64,000 bases of DNA from an uncultured Geobacter sp. (GTDB lineage Bacteria > Desulfobacterota > Desulfuromonadia > Geobacterales > Geobacteraceae). Both the position numbers and the translations under genes were made by a program. Below the pieces are notes generated by a model. It saw nothing but the letters and a program-made list of their open reading frames with translations. It was not told the origin of the DNA and did no database searches. Location: positions 18,546 to 82,545 of the forward strand of contig CALABV010000229.1 in NCBI GenBank assembly GCA_937886325.1, given 5' to 3'. Positions 42,012-51,780 of this stretch are shown in pieces (the stretch's first letter is position 1; each line of letters starts with the position of its first letter).

Positions 42012-44432
42012 GTGAGGTTTCAGAAACAGGGTATGCCCCCAGATACCACAAAAGGCGGAACGGAAACAAAGAGCGCGACACTGCTTGCCGCCCGCGGCAG
42101 ACGCCTGTTCAACTCCTTCCAGGATAGATTCTCCGGCATTGGAAACCGGAGACTTAATGAGACGATCCTTCTCTTCCTGACAGCGCTTATCCTGACCTTC
42201 CTGATAATCCCGAACCAGCATTTTCATTCCATGCGGTATGCGGCCGGCGACATCGCGCCGACTGATATCAAGGCGACACAGAGCTACCTCCTGGAAGACG
42301 CGGCTCAGACGGAGAAAATCCGGTCCGAGGCGGAGAGAGCGGTACCAAGTGTTTACGTGTATCAACCCGCAAAGGCCGATGAGATAAAAAAGCGATTCTC
42401 GAGGGCCTTTGCCGGGGTCATGGATGCGCGAAGCAAAGGGGAGTACGATACGGAGACCTTGAGGGGGGCCGTCTCCGGTATCCTCGGTTTCGAAGTTTCG
42501 TCCGCCGAGTTGTCGGCGCTGGTGAAAATTCGTAATTTCCGTGCGCTTCTGGCGGAAATCGGCCATCTGGCCGAGACGGTGTACAAAAACAAGGTGGTCG
42601 CCGACAGGACTGTCTATTCCGCGGATCGTTCACGCGGTGTCCTTCTCTATGACAGTGTAAACGGGAGCCTGGTTGGGGCAGGGGACGCGACCACATCCGC
42701 CATCGACCTGAAAGATGTTGCCGGGCTCGTTCAAGCCGGGCGTATTCCCGTTGCCGACCGTAATCAGTACGGGGCAATCAATGCCCTGCTTCTCAAGGCG
42801 TTTCAGCCGAACCTCACGCCGAATCCGGCCGCCACGGAAGCAAAGCGACGGGAAGCGAGGAATTCGATCCGTCCGGTTGTGCATCAGATCAAACGGGGGG
42901 AGATGATTGTCCGTGAAGGTGAGCGGATTACCGAAGCGCAAGCGCTCAAGCTGAACAAGATCTTCGAGGTCGGCCGTGGCGTGAACAAGCTCCTCATGGG
43001 TATCGGGGTCTTCGGGTTGATCCTCGTCCTTTTTTCTTTTCCCTATCGGTTCGCACGAAAAAACATCCGCAAGTTCAATCCGACGAGCAAGGACTTGTTG
43101 CTCCTGGCGATGCTGACGGTCGGGTTTTTTCTCATTCTCAAGATTTCCTACACTATTTCGACTGCCATGGGAATCCTGTTTCCCTGGATAGATACCGAAA
43201 ATTATTTCTACCTGTTTCCCTTTGCCGCCGGCGCCATGCTGGTGAGGATCATCCTCAATTCCGAGGTGGCTCTCGTATATTGCGCAGTGAGCGCGCCCCT
43301 TCTGGGGATGATGTTCAACAACAGCCTTCCCGTGGTCGTCTACGCCCTGTTGGGAGGAATTATCGGCGCCCACGGCGTGAGGCAATGTCAATACCGCGGC
43401 ACCATCTACACGGCCGGTCTGAAGGTCAGCGTCGCAAACCTTGCGCTTGCCATTCCCTATCAGATCCTCACCGATAATCTCTTTACCTCTCAGTCGCTTT
43501 ATATTATCATTTTCGCCCTGGTTGGAGGGATGGTCAACGCCGTCATCGTGGCGGGAACCGTTCCCGTCATCGAAAACGTATTTCATTACACGACCGACAT
43601 CAAGCTTCTGGAGCTGGCGAGTCTCAATTCCCCCGTGCTGCGTGAGCTTATGATTCGCGCTCCCGGCACCTACCATCACAGCATCCTGGTCGGCACCATG
43701 GTCGAGGCGGCGGCGGAGGCAATTCACGCCAATCCGCTCATGGCGAGAGTCGCGGCCTATTACCACGATATCGGCAAGATCAGCAAACCCCTCTACTTCA
43801 TCGAGAACATGAGTTCCGGCGAGAACCGTCACGACAAGCTGTCGCCGAACATGAGCGCGCTTATCCTCATCGCCCATGTGAAAGAGGGGGTCGAACTGGC
43901 CAGGGAGAAGAGACTGGGAGTGCCGATTATCGATATCATCCGGCAGCATCACGGCACAGCCCTTATCAGCTACTTCTACCAGAAGGCGAAGGGTGGGGAC
44001 GATGCGGACGCGAAAAATGTCGATGAGCGGGATTTTCGCTATCCCGGACCCAAACCCCAGACCCGTGAGGCCGGGCTCGTCATGCTGGCCGATTGCGTGG
44101 AGGCGGCCTCCAAGACCCTGACGGACCCCACGCCCGCACGTATCCAGGGTATGGTGCAGAAGATCATCAACAACATTTTTATTGACGGTCAGTTGGAGGA
44201 ATGCGAGCTTACCCTGAAAAACCTGCACGATATCGCAAAGAGCTTCAATCGGATTCTCTCCGGGATTTATCATCACCGGATTGACTACCCAGAGCCGGCA
44301 TTCAAGGTGTATGGAGGGAAAAGACCCGTTGAGGATAGTGATCGGGAACAGACAAAGGCGGCATCCAATCGAGGCGAAGAGGATAAGAAATCAGGCGCTG
44401 AGGACCTTAAGCGCCTTGGGATTCACCGATAG
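42012..44432 (+). CDS. pgpH: 7TMR-HD family cyclic-di-AMP phosphodiesterase (PgpH)
   Basis: 806 residues from the GTG at 42012; the ATG at 42033 is an alternative, and neither has a strong site. An N-terminal helix, a large extracytoplasmic 7TMR-HDED domain (about 65-320), about seven membrane helices (about 325-520) and a C-terminal HD domain (YHHSILVGTMVE, YYHDIGKI) match PgpH, which degrades c-di-AMP. An expected basic linker is present. It starts the plus-strand operon and overlaps ybeY by about 120 bases. Confidence 0.93.
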   Translation: MRFQKQGMPPDTTKGGTETKSATLLAARGRRLFNSFQDRFSGIGNRRLNETILLFLTALILTFLIIPNQHFHSMRYAAGDIAPTDIKATQSYLLEDAAQTEKIRSEAERAVPSVYVYQPAKADEIKKRFSRAFAGVMDARSKGEYDTETLRGAVSGILGFEVSSAELSALVKIRNFRALLAEIGHLAETVYKNKVVADRTVYSADRSRGVLLYDSVNGSLVGAGDATTSAIDLKDVAGLVQAGRIPVADRNQYGAINALLLKAFQPNLTPNPAATEAKRREARNSIRPVVHQIKRGEMIVREGERITEAQALKLNKIFEVGRGVNKLLMGIGVFGLILVLFSFPYRFARKNIRKFNPTSKDLLLLAMLTVGFFLILKISYTISTAMGILFPWIDTENYFYLFPFAAGAMLVRIILNSEVALVYCAVSAPLLGMMFNNSLPVVVYALLGGIIGAHGVRQCQYRGTIYTAGLKVSVANLALAIPYQILTDNLFTSQSLYIIIFALVGGMVNAVIVAGTVPVIENVFHYTTDIKLLELASLNSPVLRELMIRAPGTYHHSILVGTMVEAAAEAIHANPLMARVAAYYHDIGKISKPLYFIENMSSGENRHDKLSPNMSALILIAHVKEGVELAREKRLGVPIIDIIRQHHGTALISYFYQKAKGGDDADAKNVDERDFRYPGPKPQTREAGLVMLADCVEAASKTLTDPTPARIQGMVQKIINNIFIDGQLEECELTLKNLHDIAKSFNRILSGIYHHRIDYPEPAFKVYGGKRPVEDSDREQTKAASNRGEEDKKSGAEDLKRLGIHR

Positions 44433-44781
44433 CGAGCTGTCGGTAACCTTCGTGGGCGACAGGACCATGCGCCGTCTCAACCGTGAATATCGCGGAATCG
44501 ACAAATCCACCAATGTACTGTCATTTTCCATGGGCGAAGGGGATTTCGCGGGAGTAAACCCCCATCTTCTCGGCGATGTGGTAATCTCCGTGGATACGGC
44601 CCGGCGTGAGGCGGATGAAGAGGGGATATCCCTTGCGGAACGAATCGGTTTCCTTCTTCTTCATGGCATCCTCCATGTGACCGGCCATGATCACGAGAGG
44701 TCGGGCGACGAGGAGGCCCGGAGAATGGAGCGGGCGCAACGGAAGCTGTTTACCCTTCTGAAGCGTGAGGGTCTCCTCTAG
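44311..44781 (+). CDS. ybeY: Endoribonuclease YbeY
   Basis: 156 residues from ATG 44311. The zinc motif HGILHVTGHDHERSGDEEA is complete, as is DKSTNVLSF. It matures 16S rRNA 3' ends and takes part in ribosome quality control. The N-terminal beta strand (LRIVIGNRQ) lies inside the pgpH coding region, so the overlap of about 122 bases with pgpH is real unless the start is later than every homologue would suggest. Confidence 0.92.
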   Translation: MEGKDPLRIVIGNRQRRHPIEAKRIRNQALRTLSALGFTDSELSVTFVGDRTMRRLNREYRGIDKSTNVLSFSMGEGDFAGVNPHLLGDVVISVDTARREADEEGISLAERIGFLLLHGILHVTGHDHERSGDEEARRMERAQRKLFTLLKREGLL

Positions 44782-45522
44782 GTGGCGCCGGTGAATTCGT
44801 CGCCCGAAGGCCCTCCGAAGTCGACCCGATATACGGATTCCATCAACTTCGCACTGGAAGGGATCCTGTACGCGGCAAAAAGCCAGAGGCACATGCGCAA
44901 CCACTTTCTGGCCGCGCTGGTGATTCTGGCCGCCGTCCTGTTTCTTGACGTCTCCAGCCTGGAATTCATTCTGCTGGTGATCTCCGTATCCTTTGTCCTG
45001 TTCGCGGAATTGATGAACACCGCCGTCGAACTGTGCGTGGATATCGTTTCTCCGGGCTATCATCCCCTTGCCAAGCATGCCAAGGACGTGGCCGCCGGGG
45101 CGGTTCTGATTGCCGCCATCGGCGCGGCGGTCATGGGATATCTGATTCTCTCGCGCTATATCTTCCCCCCCTACAAGGAGGCTTTGGCAATGGTCGGGAC
45201 ACCGACGGAGGTGGGCGCCCTCGTCGCCATCTTGTGTGTGATCATCTCCGTTGTGATATTGAAGACCGTGGCCGGGAAAGGGACTCCCCTGGAAGGCGGG
45301 AGCGTGAGCGGCCATTCCGCCGTGGCCTTTGCAATCGCGACGATCGTTTCGCTGACCACAAAGGATTCCGTCAGCTCTCTCCTGACGGTGACGCTGGCTA
45401 TCATGGTGAGCACTTCCCGCATTGCCCTGCGTCTTCATACGTTTCGCGAAGTTCTGATGGGGGCGTTGTTCGGAATATCCGTCACCGTGGCGGTGCTCCT
45501 TGTCTTTGTCACTCTGAAATGA
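44782..45522 (+). CDS. Diacylglycerol kinase - PAP2 fusion protein
   Basis: 246 residues, GTG start directly after the ybeY stop. Residues 15-120 are a DgkA-type domain (FALEGILYAAKSQRHMRNH, AELMNTAVELCVD, HPLAKHAKDVAAGAV). Residues 150-245 hold PAP2 phosphatase motifs (SVSGHSAVAF, and SRIALRLHTFREVLMG, with Arg/Glu in place of the usual Asp of the last motif). A kinase and a phosphatase of the same lipid class in one chain suggests undecaprenyl or diacylglycerol phosphate turnover. The PAP2 part lacks an N-terminal helix or two, so its activity is uncertain. Confidence 0.82.
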   Translation: MAPVNSSPEGPPKSTRYTDSINFALEGILYAAKSQRHMRNHFLAALVILAAVLFLDVSSLEFILLVISVSFVLFAELMNTAVELCVDIVSPGYHPLAKHAKDVAAGAVLIAAIGAAVMGYLILSRYIFPPYKEALAMVGTPTEVGALVAILCVIISVVILKTVAGKGTPLEGGSVSGHSAVAFAIATIVSLTTKDSVSSLLTVTLAIMVSTSRIALRLHTFREVLMGALFGISVTVAVLLVFVTLK

Positions 45523-45615
45523 AAAATTTGGACCGAAACGCGTCTCGCCGGCTTTCCCGGAATCAGACCGGGCGGGCCTGGCCGGTCGCTACTATTCAAC
45601 GGAGGATCTGACGCT

Positions 45616-46470
45616 TTGGAAGAGGGATCCCGTAGCAGGAAAAAGTCTGGTTTGTGGGAGATCCTTGGTAGGTTCGTATCCGGCCGCAGGAAAATAACCG
45701 AGGAAGAACTTCACGAGATTATTACCGCGGGGGAAGAGGAAGGGCTTATCAATTCCCGGGAAAACGAGATGATCCAGTCGATCTTCCATCTCCGCGAGAC
45801 GGTTGTCCGGGAAATAATGGTTCCCCGGACCGATGTGGCATGCATCGACAGCACCGATACCATTCAGGACGTCCTTTCAAAGATAATCGGCTGCGGGCAT
45901 TCCCGGCTTCCTGTCTACGAAGATACCGTGGACAACATTATCGGACTGCTGTATGCGAAGGATCTCCTGAAATGCTGGGGTGTTGACGATTCGTCCTTTG
46001 ACCTGAGGAAGATACTGAGGGTTCCCTACTATATCCCCGAGACGAAGAACCTTGAAGAGCTCCTTCAGGAGTTCAAACGGAAGCGGGTCCATATGGCCGT
46101 GGTCATCGACGAGTACGGCGGCACATCCGGTATCGTGACGATCGAGGACCTGCTGGAGCAGATTGTCGGCGACATCCAGGATGAATACGATGCGGAGGAA
46201 GAGTGGCTCCTGTCCCAGCCCGACGGCGCCATCGTCGTGGATGCCCGCCTCTCCATCGAAGAGCTTGAACAGTATTTCGGGATAGAGGTGGAGCGGGAAA
46301 TGTTCGACACCGTCGGCGGACTCATCTTTCATCTGACGGGCAAGATTCCGCGTTCCGGTGAAGAGGTCGAGACGAACGATATTCACATGACCGTCCTGGA
46401 TGCGGATGAACGAAAGATCCGCAGGGTGAGGATTGCACGGAAGGGCGCCGCGGCGGGGGGGGAGAGCTAG
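45616..46470 (+). CDS. CBS-domain CorC/HlyC-type protein
   Basis: 284 residues, TTG start with GGAGG ten bases upstream. Two CBS domains (VREIMVPRTDVACID; HMAVVIDEYGGTSGIVTIEDLLEQIVGDIQDEYD) and a C-terminal CorC_HlyC transporter-associated domain (DGAIVVDARLSIEEL, DTVGGLIF). No membrane segment, so it is the soluble short form like E. coli CorC/YbeX, which sits beside ybeY and lnt there too. A role in Mg/Co efflux or ribosome function is known in relatives. Confidence 0.9.
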   Translation: MEEGSRSRKKSGLWEILGRFVSGRRKITEEELHEIITAGEEEGLINSRENEMIQSIFHLRETVVREIMVPRTDVACIDSTDTIQDVLSKIIGCGHSRLPVYEDTVDNIIGLLYAKDLLKCWGVDDSSFDLRKILRVPYYIPETKNLEELLQEFKRKRVHMAVVIDEYGGTSGIVTIEDLLEQIVGDIQDEYDAEEEWLLSQPDGAIVVDARLSIEELEQYFGIEVEREMFDTVGGLIFHLTGKIPRSGEEVETNDIHMTVLDADERKIRRVRIARKGAAAGGES

Positions 46471-48065
46471 TGGACTACTCACGCTTCAAGATGCCCGGTT
46501 TCCAGTCGGCGACGCGACGCGACTATCTTCTTGCCGCCCTTTCCGGAGTGCTGCTGGCGCTGTCGTTTCCCAAAACCGGTTTGTCTTTTCTTGCCTGGTT
46601 CGCATTCGTGCCCCTCTTTCTGGCCTGCGGGCGGAAGAGTGCCCGGAAAGCCGGAAAACTGGGATTTGTCGCCGGCCTTGTGTCCTACGGCGGGATTCTC
46701 TACTGGATCAACATCGTTGTCACCACGTACGGCAAACTTCCCCTTCCGGTGAGCATCTGCGTGTACCTGATCCTGGTGACGTATCTTGCCGCCTTCTTCT
46801 GGGTCGTCTTCTACCTGGTGCGTCGCGGCGAGGAAAAGGGAATCCCCTCGGTCCTGTCTTTTCCGTTCGTCTGGGTCGGGCTGGAATACGTCCGTTCCTT
46901 CCTTTTGACCGGATTTCCGTGGGCCAGTCTCGGCTACTCCCAGTACCGGCTGTTGCCGCTCATTCAGGTCGCCGACATCGCGGGCGTGTACGGGATCAGT
47001 TTCTTGATTGCCCTGGCCAATGTTGTCCTGTATCTTGCTCTGAAAGGGTTTTCGAAAAAAGAGGAAGAGGCTGGGTATCCTGTCCGGAGCGCGGCCGTTC
47101 TTCTCCTTCTCCTGGTATCCGTGCTCGCGTACGGCCTCCATGGAATGCGCCGCCCGGCGATCGGGACTCCGCTGAAGGTCTCTCTTGTCCAGGGTAACAT
47201 CGACCAGGGAATAAAGTGGGACCCGGCATTCCTGGAGGCTACCCTCACCATCTATGAGCGGCTGACCCGGCAGGCGGCCGGAGAGGGCGTCGACCTGGTG
47301 GTATGGCCTGAAAGCGCAGCCCCGTTCTTCTTCCAGGAAGGGGGAGAGCCGTCGTCCCGCGTCACAGCCCTTGCCGGTCAGGTGAAGAGCCCCATCGTCT
47401 TCGGCAGCCCCGCCTACGAGGACGGCGGGGGCAGGCGAAAGTTTTACAACAGCGCGTATCTGGTTTCGCCCACCGGCGCGGTACTGGGCCGAAGCGACAA
47501 GATGCACCTGGTGCCCTTCGGTGAGTATGTCCCCTTTGCAAAGCTCCTCCCCTTTGTTCATAAACTGGTGGTGGGAGTGGGGGACTTCTCTCCCGGTCAT
47601 GAAATAACCCCTCTCGATCCGGGCAAGGGAAAGATCGGCGTCCTGGTCTGTTTCGAAGGGATATTCCCCGAGTTGTCGAGGCGGTACGTCCGTTCGGGAG
47701 CCCGTGTGCTGGTAAATATCACCAACGATGCCTGGTACGGTCGGTCTTCGGCGCCGTACCAGCACCTTTCCATGGCGGTTTTCCGGGCGGTCGAGAACCG
47801 TGTCCCCCTGCTCAGGGCAGCCAACACCGGGATAACGGCTATCATTGATGAGAACGGGCGGATCACCGGCAAGACCGGCCTGTTCGAAGAAGCGTTTCTG
47901 AACGGAGTCGTGCGCCAGGGAACCGGCGGTACGCTCTATACCCGTTTCGGCGACGCATTCGCGTTTCTCTGCCTTGGTATGGCGGTTTTGGTTGCCGCTG
48001 CGGGTTTCCGCAAACTGCCGGTTCGCTGGGGACGTGACAATCAGAAAAAGAAAAGGAGCAAGTAA
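46470..48065 (+). CDS. lnt: Apolipoprotein N-acyltransferase
   Basis: 531 residues; GTG start overlaps the preceding stop by one base (TAGTG). About six to seven N-terminal membrane helices, then a nitrilase-type domain. The catalytic triad is in place: glutamate (WPESAAPFF), lysine (DKMHLVPFGEYVP) and cysteine (VLVCFEGIFPE); NITNDAWYG follows. It adds the third acyl chain to lipoproteins, several of which are encoded in this window. The order corC-like, lnt, prfB fits Geobacter-like genomes. Confidence 0.95.
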   Translation: MDYSRFKMPGFQSATRRDYLLAALSGVLLALSFPKTGLSFLAWFAFVPLFLACGRKSARKAGKLGFVAGLVSYGGILYWINIVVTTYGKLPLPVSICVYLILVTYLAAFFWVVFYLVRRGEEKGIPSVLSFPFVWVGLEYVRSFLLTGFPWASLGYSQYRLLPLIQVADIAGVYGISFLIALANVVLYLALKGFSKKEEEAGYPVRSAAVLLLLLVSVLAYGLHGMRRPAIGTPLKVSLVQGNIDQGIKWDPAFLEATLTIYERLTRQAAGEGVDLVVWPESAAPFFFQEGGEPSSRVTALAGQVKSPIVFGSPAYEDGGGRRKFYNSAYLVSPTGAVLGRSDKMHLVPFGEYVPFAKLLPFVHKLVVGVGDFSPGHEITPLDPGKGKIGVLVCFEGIFPELSRRYVRSGARVLVNITNDAWYGRSSAPYQHLSMAVFRAVENRVPLLRAANTGITAIIDENGRITGKTGLFEEAFLNGVVRQGTGGTLYTRFGDAFAFLCLGMAVLVAAAGFRKLPVRWGRDNQKKKRSK

Positions 48066-49185
48066 ATGTACCGAGAAGAAACAGCCCGCGTAGAGAATTT
48101 CGAGGAACGCCTCAGCGCGCTTCGGGGGTCTCTTTGAAATAGATCGCAAGAGGGAGGATATCCAGGAACTGGAAGCCCGCATCGCGCAACCCGGGTTCTG
48201 GGATGACGGTGATGCCGCGCAGAAGGTGCTCCGGGAGCGGACCGGCCTGGAAAAGACCATCGACGGGTGGGACCGGCTGCGACGGCAACTGGATGATGTC
48301 AGGATACTCATCGAACTGGGGAGCGAGGCCGAGGACGAGGCGACCCTGGCCGAGGTCCGGTCGCTGAACGATCAGGTTGAGGAGGGCATTGCCAAGGCCG
48401 AATTCGGGAAGATGCTTTCCGGCCCCCACGACAGAAACTCCTGTTTCTTCACCATAACGGCCGGCGCCGGCGGAACCGAGGCCCAGGACTGGGCCGAGAT
48501 GCTGCAGCGCATGTATCTTCGCTACTGTGAGAAAAGAGGGTGGAAGACGGAGATCACCGATTCCCAACCCGGCGACGAAACGGGCATCAAGGGGGTTACC
48601 TTCACGGTGGACGGCGAGTACAGCTACGGCTACCTGAAAGCCGAGGCAGGGATACACCGGCTGGTGCGCCTGTCGCCCTTTGACAACAACGCCCGCCGTC
48701 ACACATCGTTCGCGTCGGTGTTCGTGTTTCCCGAGATTGACGATGACATCGAGGTGAAGATAGCGGACTCGGACCTCAGAATCGACACGTACCGCTCCAG
48801 CGGCGCCGGGGGGCAGCACGTCAACGTGACCGACTCCGCGGTGAGAATCACCCATATCCCGACTGGGATCGTTGCCGCCTGCCAGAGCGAGCGGAGCCAG
48901 CACATGAACAAGGCCACCGCCATGAGGGTCCTGCGCGCCAAGCTGTATGAAAAGGAACTGGAAGAGCGGGCCGCCAAGGCCTCCGAGCTGGGGGGAGAGA
49001 AAAAGGATATCGGCTGGGGAAGCCAGATCCGTTCCTATGTCCTCCATCCCTATCGCATGGTAAAGGATCTGAGGACCGGTGTGGAAACCGGCAATACGGA
49101 CGCGGTTCTGGACGGTGACATCGAAGAATTCATCGTCGCCTTTCTCATGGGAGTGCGAAGAAACGTGCAGGAGGACGCGCAATGA
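48066..49185 (+). CDS. prfB: Peptide chain release factor 2 (programmed +1 frameshift)
   Basis: The first 23 codons run from ATG 48066 to the in-frame TGA at 48135. A +1 shift at CTT-TGA skips T48135 and continues as GAA ATA GAT to 49185, giving 372 residues. The internal Shine-Dalgarno-like GGGGG (48124-48128) and the CTTTGA site are the elements known from prfB autoregulation. The body carries the GGQ peptidyl-hydrolysis motif (SSGAGGQHVN) and RF2-type blocks. RF2 recognises UGA/UAA; low RF2 makes the ribosome pause at UGA and shift, so synthesis is self-regulated. The stop overlaps the next start (ATGA). Confidence 0.97.
48124..48138 (+). promoter_or_regulatory. prfB recoding site
   Basis: GGGGG (48124-48128) lies three bases before CTT-TGA (48132-48137). 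Reading resumes at GAA (48136). Layout equals the known prfB frameshift site, although the base after the stop is A and not C. Confidence 0.93.
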
Positions 49186-49949
49186 CGGCCCTGAAGATAT
49201 GCATTCTCTCCTGTATCCTGATCCTGTCAGCGGCCGGCGCCGGTTGCGCCTCGCCGGTCGCGGCCATCTCCAAGCTGGGCTATTCCATCCAGGTGGGCGC
49301 CTTCGCGGAGGTCGGGAATGCCGAGCGTCTCACTGCCAAGTTGCAGGATCAGGGGATCGAGGCTTTCTATTTCAAGAAGGAAAACGGTCTGTTCGCGGTT
49401 CGGTTCGGAGACTTCCCCACACGCAGGGCCGCGCAACGGACTGCGAAGAAGGTGGCCGAGGAACAGGGGATCGAGGCCTATTTCATAGCGCCGCCGTTGA
49501 AAGGCGCCCTTCCCCAGCCTGCGAAGCCGGAGCCTCCCCGGCGTCGTGATACCCCGTCAACCGGGACGGCGCGGAACGACATGGGGAGTATCGCGGCGCG
49601 GACAGCCGAGCGTTTTATCGGCATTCCCTATCTCTGGGGCGGGAACACCGTCGTGGAAGGGATGGACTGCAGCGGGTTTGTCCGGGCGGTCTACAATCTC
49701 TGCGGGGTCAATATCCCCCGCACCTCCGGCGAGCAATTCAAGGTGGGTCGTGGTGTCGACAGGGATGAACTCACCGACGGCGATCTGGTTTTCTTCGGTT
49801 CGTCCGAGCAGAAAATAAACCATGTGGGAATCTATGTGGGGAACAACAACTTCGTTCATGCCCCGCGGCGGGGGGATGAGATCAAGATATCCTCCCTGCA
49901 GGGGAACGGCTTCTCCAAAAGATACGTGGGTGCGCGAAGATATTTCTAG
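49182..49949 (+). CDS. SPOR - NlpC/P60 cell-wall hydrolase, lipoprotein-like
   Basis: 255 residues. A signal sequence with a possible lipobox (AGAGC, about residue 22) is followed by a SPOR domain (about 33-105, YSIQVGAFAEVGNAERL) and an NlpC/P60 domain (about 140-255). Catalytic Cys in MDCSGFV, His in NHVGIYVG, and a third polar residue near HAPRRG. It would cut gamma-D-Glu to diamino acid bonds in peptidoglycan, targeted by SPOR to denuded glycan at division sites. Confidence 0.9.
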   Translation: MTALKICILSCILILSAAGAGCASPVAAISKLGYSIQVGAFAEVGNAERLTAKLQDQGIEAFYFKKENGLFAVRFGDFPTRRAAQRTAKKVAEEQGIEAYFIAPPLKGALPQPAKPEPPRRRDTPSTGTARNDMGSIAARTAERFIGIPYLWGGNTVVEGMDCSGFVRAVYNLCGVNIPRTSGEQFKVGRGVDRDELTDGDLVFFGSSEQKINHVGIYVGNNNFVHAPRRGDEIKISSLQGNGFSKRYVGARRYF

Positions 49950-49983
49950 CAGCAAAAGATAGTATGACAACGGAAAGGAATGT

Positions 49984-51225
49984 ATGGCACTGATAAAACC
50001 TTTCAGGGCATTGCGCCCTGCTCGAGATCTGGCGTATCGTGTGGCCGCGCTTCCCTACGACGTGATGAATGTCGACGAGGCGCGCGGGATGGCGGAGGGA
50101 AACCCGCTCAGCTTTCTTCACATCTCCAGGCCCGAAATCGACCTTTCACCGGAACTGGACCCCCATGACGAGTCCGTCTATCGGAAGGGCCGGGAGAACC
50201 TCGACCGGTTTATCGCGGAAGGCCTCCTGGCACAGGATGACGAGGAGAGATACTATGTCTATCGTCAGAAAATGGGCGCGGTCATACAGACCGGCCTCGT
50301 GGCGTGCGCGAGCGTTGATGATTACCAGGGGGGCGTGATCAGGAAGCACGAACATACCCGCGCGGACAAGGAGGAGGACCGCGTCCGGCACATCGACTGT
50401 CTGGACGCCAATGACGAGCCCGTCTTCTATGTCTACCGGAACCGTCCCTCCATCAATGCCCTGGTTGATGAACTGACTGAAGGTGAGCCCATTTTCGATT
50501 TCACGGGAGACGACGCCATCACCCATACGGTGTGGGAGGTTGCCGACCGGGAGGTAATCAACCGCCTGAGCCGGGAGTTTGCGGCAATCGATACCCTGTA
50601 CGTGGCCGACGGTCATCACCGGAGCGCGGCGGCGAGCAGGGTTCGCGATCTGAGGATGAATGCCAATCCCGGCCATAGCGGCCGGGAGGAGTACAATTTT
50701 TTCCTCAGCGTCATTTTCCCCGATCACCAGATGAACGTCATGGCGTACAATCGGGCCGTACGGGATCTGAACGGACATACCATAGCGGAATTCATCAACC
50801 TTGTGGGAAAGCGGTTTGACATAACGCCGGTTGCCGAGCCCGTGACACCCGGTTCCCGCCATCGCTTCGGCATGTACCTGAAGGGGAAATGGTACGCCCT
50901 CGCGGCGAAGCCGTCCACTTTCGACGAGAGCGACGCGGTCGGCAGGCTGGATGTCTCCATCCTCCAGGATCATCTTCTCAGCCCCATCCTCGCGGTGCGC
51001 AATCCCCGCACCGACCAACGCATCCACTTTATCGGGGGCAGCCGGGGGAATGAGGAGCTGGTGCGGTTGGTGGACAGCGGAGAGTTTCAGGTCGCCTTTT
51101 CCCTCCACCCAACGTCCCTTGGAGAGTTGATGGCCCTGGCCGATGCCGGCAAGATAATGCCGCCAAAATCAACCTGGTTCGAGCCGAAGCTTCGAAGCGG
51201 CCTGTTTGTTCACCTCCTTTCCTGA
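49984..51225 (+). CDS. DUF1015 family protein
   Basis: 413 residues with GGAAAGG upstream. N-terminal IKPFRALRPARDLAYRVAALPYDVMN, middle HEHTRADKEEDRVRHID and LYVADGHHRSAAASRV are hallmark blocks of the DUF1015 family. The GHHR motif is that of a ParB/SerK-like fold, so nucleotide binding is possible; no function is established to my knowledge. Confidence 0.9.
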   Translation: MALIKPFRALRPARDLAYRVAALPYDVMNVDEARGMAEGNPLSFLHISRPEIDLSPELDPHDESVYRKGRENLDRFIAEGLLAQDDEERYYVYRQKMGAVIQTGLVACASVDDYQGGVIRKHEHTRADKEEDRVRHIDCLDANDEPVFYVYRNRPSINALVDELTEGEPIFDFTGDDAITHTVWEVADREVINRLSREFAAIDTLYVADGHHRSAAASRVRDLRMNANPGHSGREEYNFFLSVIFPDHQMNVMAYNRAVRDLNGHTIAEFINLVGKRFDITPVAEPVTPGSRHRFGMYLKGKWYALAAKPSTFDESDAVGRLDVSILQDHLLSPILAVRNPRTDQRIHFIGGSRGNEELVRLVDSGEFQVAFSLHPTSLGELMALADAGKIMPPKSTWFEPKLRSGLFVHLLS

Positions 51226-51270
51226 AAGTCGCGGCTTTCTCGATTGTTTCCCGATTCCAGGGGGTATGCC

Positions 51271-51759
51271 GTGACACGTGAACGACGATACTGGCTGTTC
51301 AAGTCTGAACCGTCCTGTTTTTCATTCGATGACCTGGAGAAACGGCCTGAAGGTACGGAACACTGGGACGGAGTGCGGAATTTCCAGGCCCGGAACTTCC
51401 TGCGGGACGAGGTGAAACCGGGTGACAGTGTGCTCTTTTACCACAGCAACATTGCGCGCCCCGCCATTGTGGGAACCGCTGAGGTCGTTCGGGGCGGATA
51501 CCCGGACTGGACGGCGCTCGACCCGGAGAACGAGCATTTCGATCCGCGCAGCACCAGGGACGCTCCGATCTGGTTCATGGTCGACGTTCGGTTCGGCAGG
51601 CGTTTCCGCCGCGAGGTTTCCCTTGAGGAGATTAAGGGGCATCCGGCCCTTTCCGGAATGGAACTGGTCCGCCGAAGCAGGCTCTCCATCCAGCCGGTTT
51701 CGGAGAACGAGTGGGACGCGATCCTTCGGTTGGGCGGAATCGAAGAGCCGATGGAGTGA
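51271..51759 (+). CDS. EVE-domain protein
   Basis: 162 residues from GTG 51271, set by AGGGGG upstream. RYWLFKSEPSCFSFDDL, WDGVRNFQARNFLR and PGDSVLFYHSN are characteristic EVE-domain (PF01878) blocks. Such proteins bind modified bases in RNA or DNA; the standalone bacterial form has no known target. Confidence 0.9.
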   Translation: MTRERRYWLFKSEPSCFSFDDLEKRPEGTEHWDGVRNFQARNFLRDEVKPGDSVLFYHSNIARPAIVGTAEVVRGGYPDWTALDPENEHFDPRSTRDAPIWFMVDVRFGRRFRREVSLEEIKGHPALSGMELVRRSRLSIQPVSENEWDAILRLGGIEEPME

Positions 51760-51780
51760 ATACGCGGTTCGGGGGGAAAA

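Noticed and set aside
42630..48311. Large minus-strand frames opposite pgpH (42630-44276) and lnt (46479-48311)
   Set aside because: They are antisense to genes with intact catalytic motifs and show no domain of their own.
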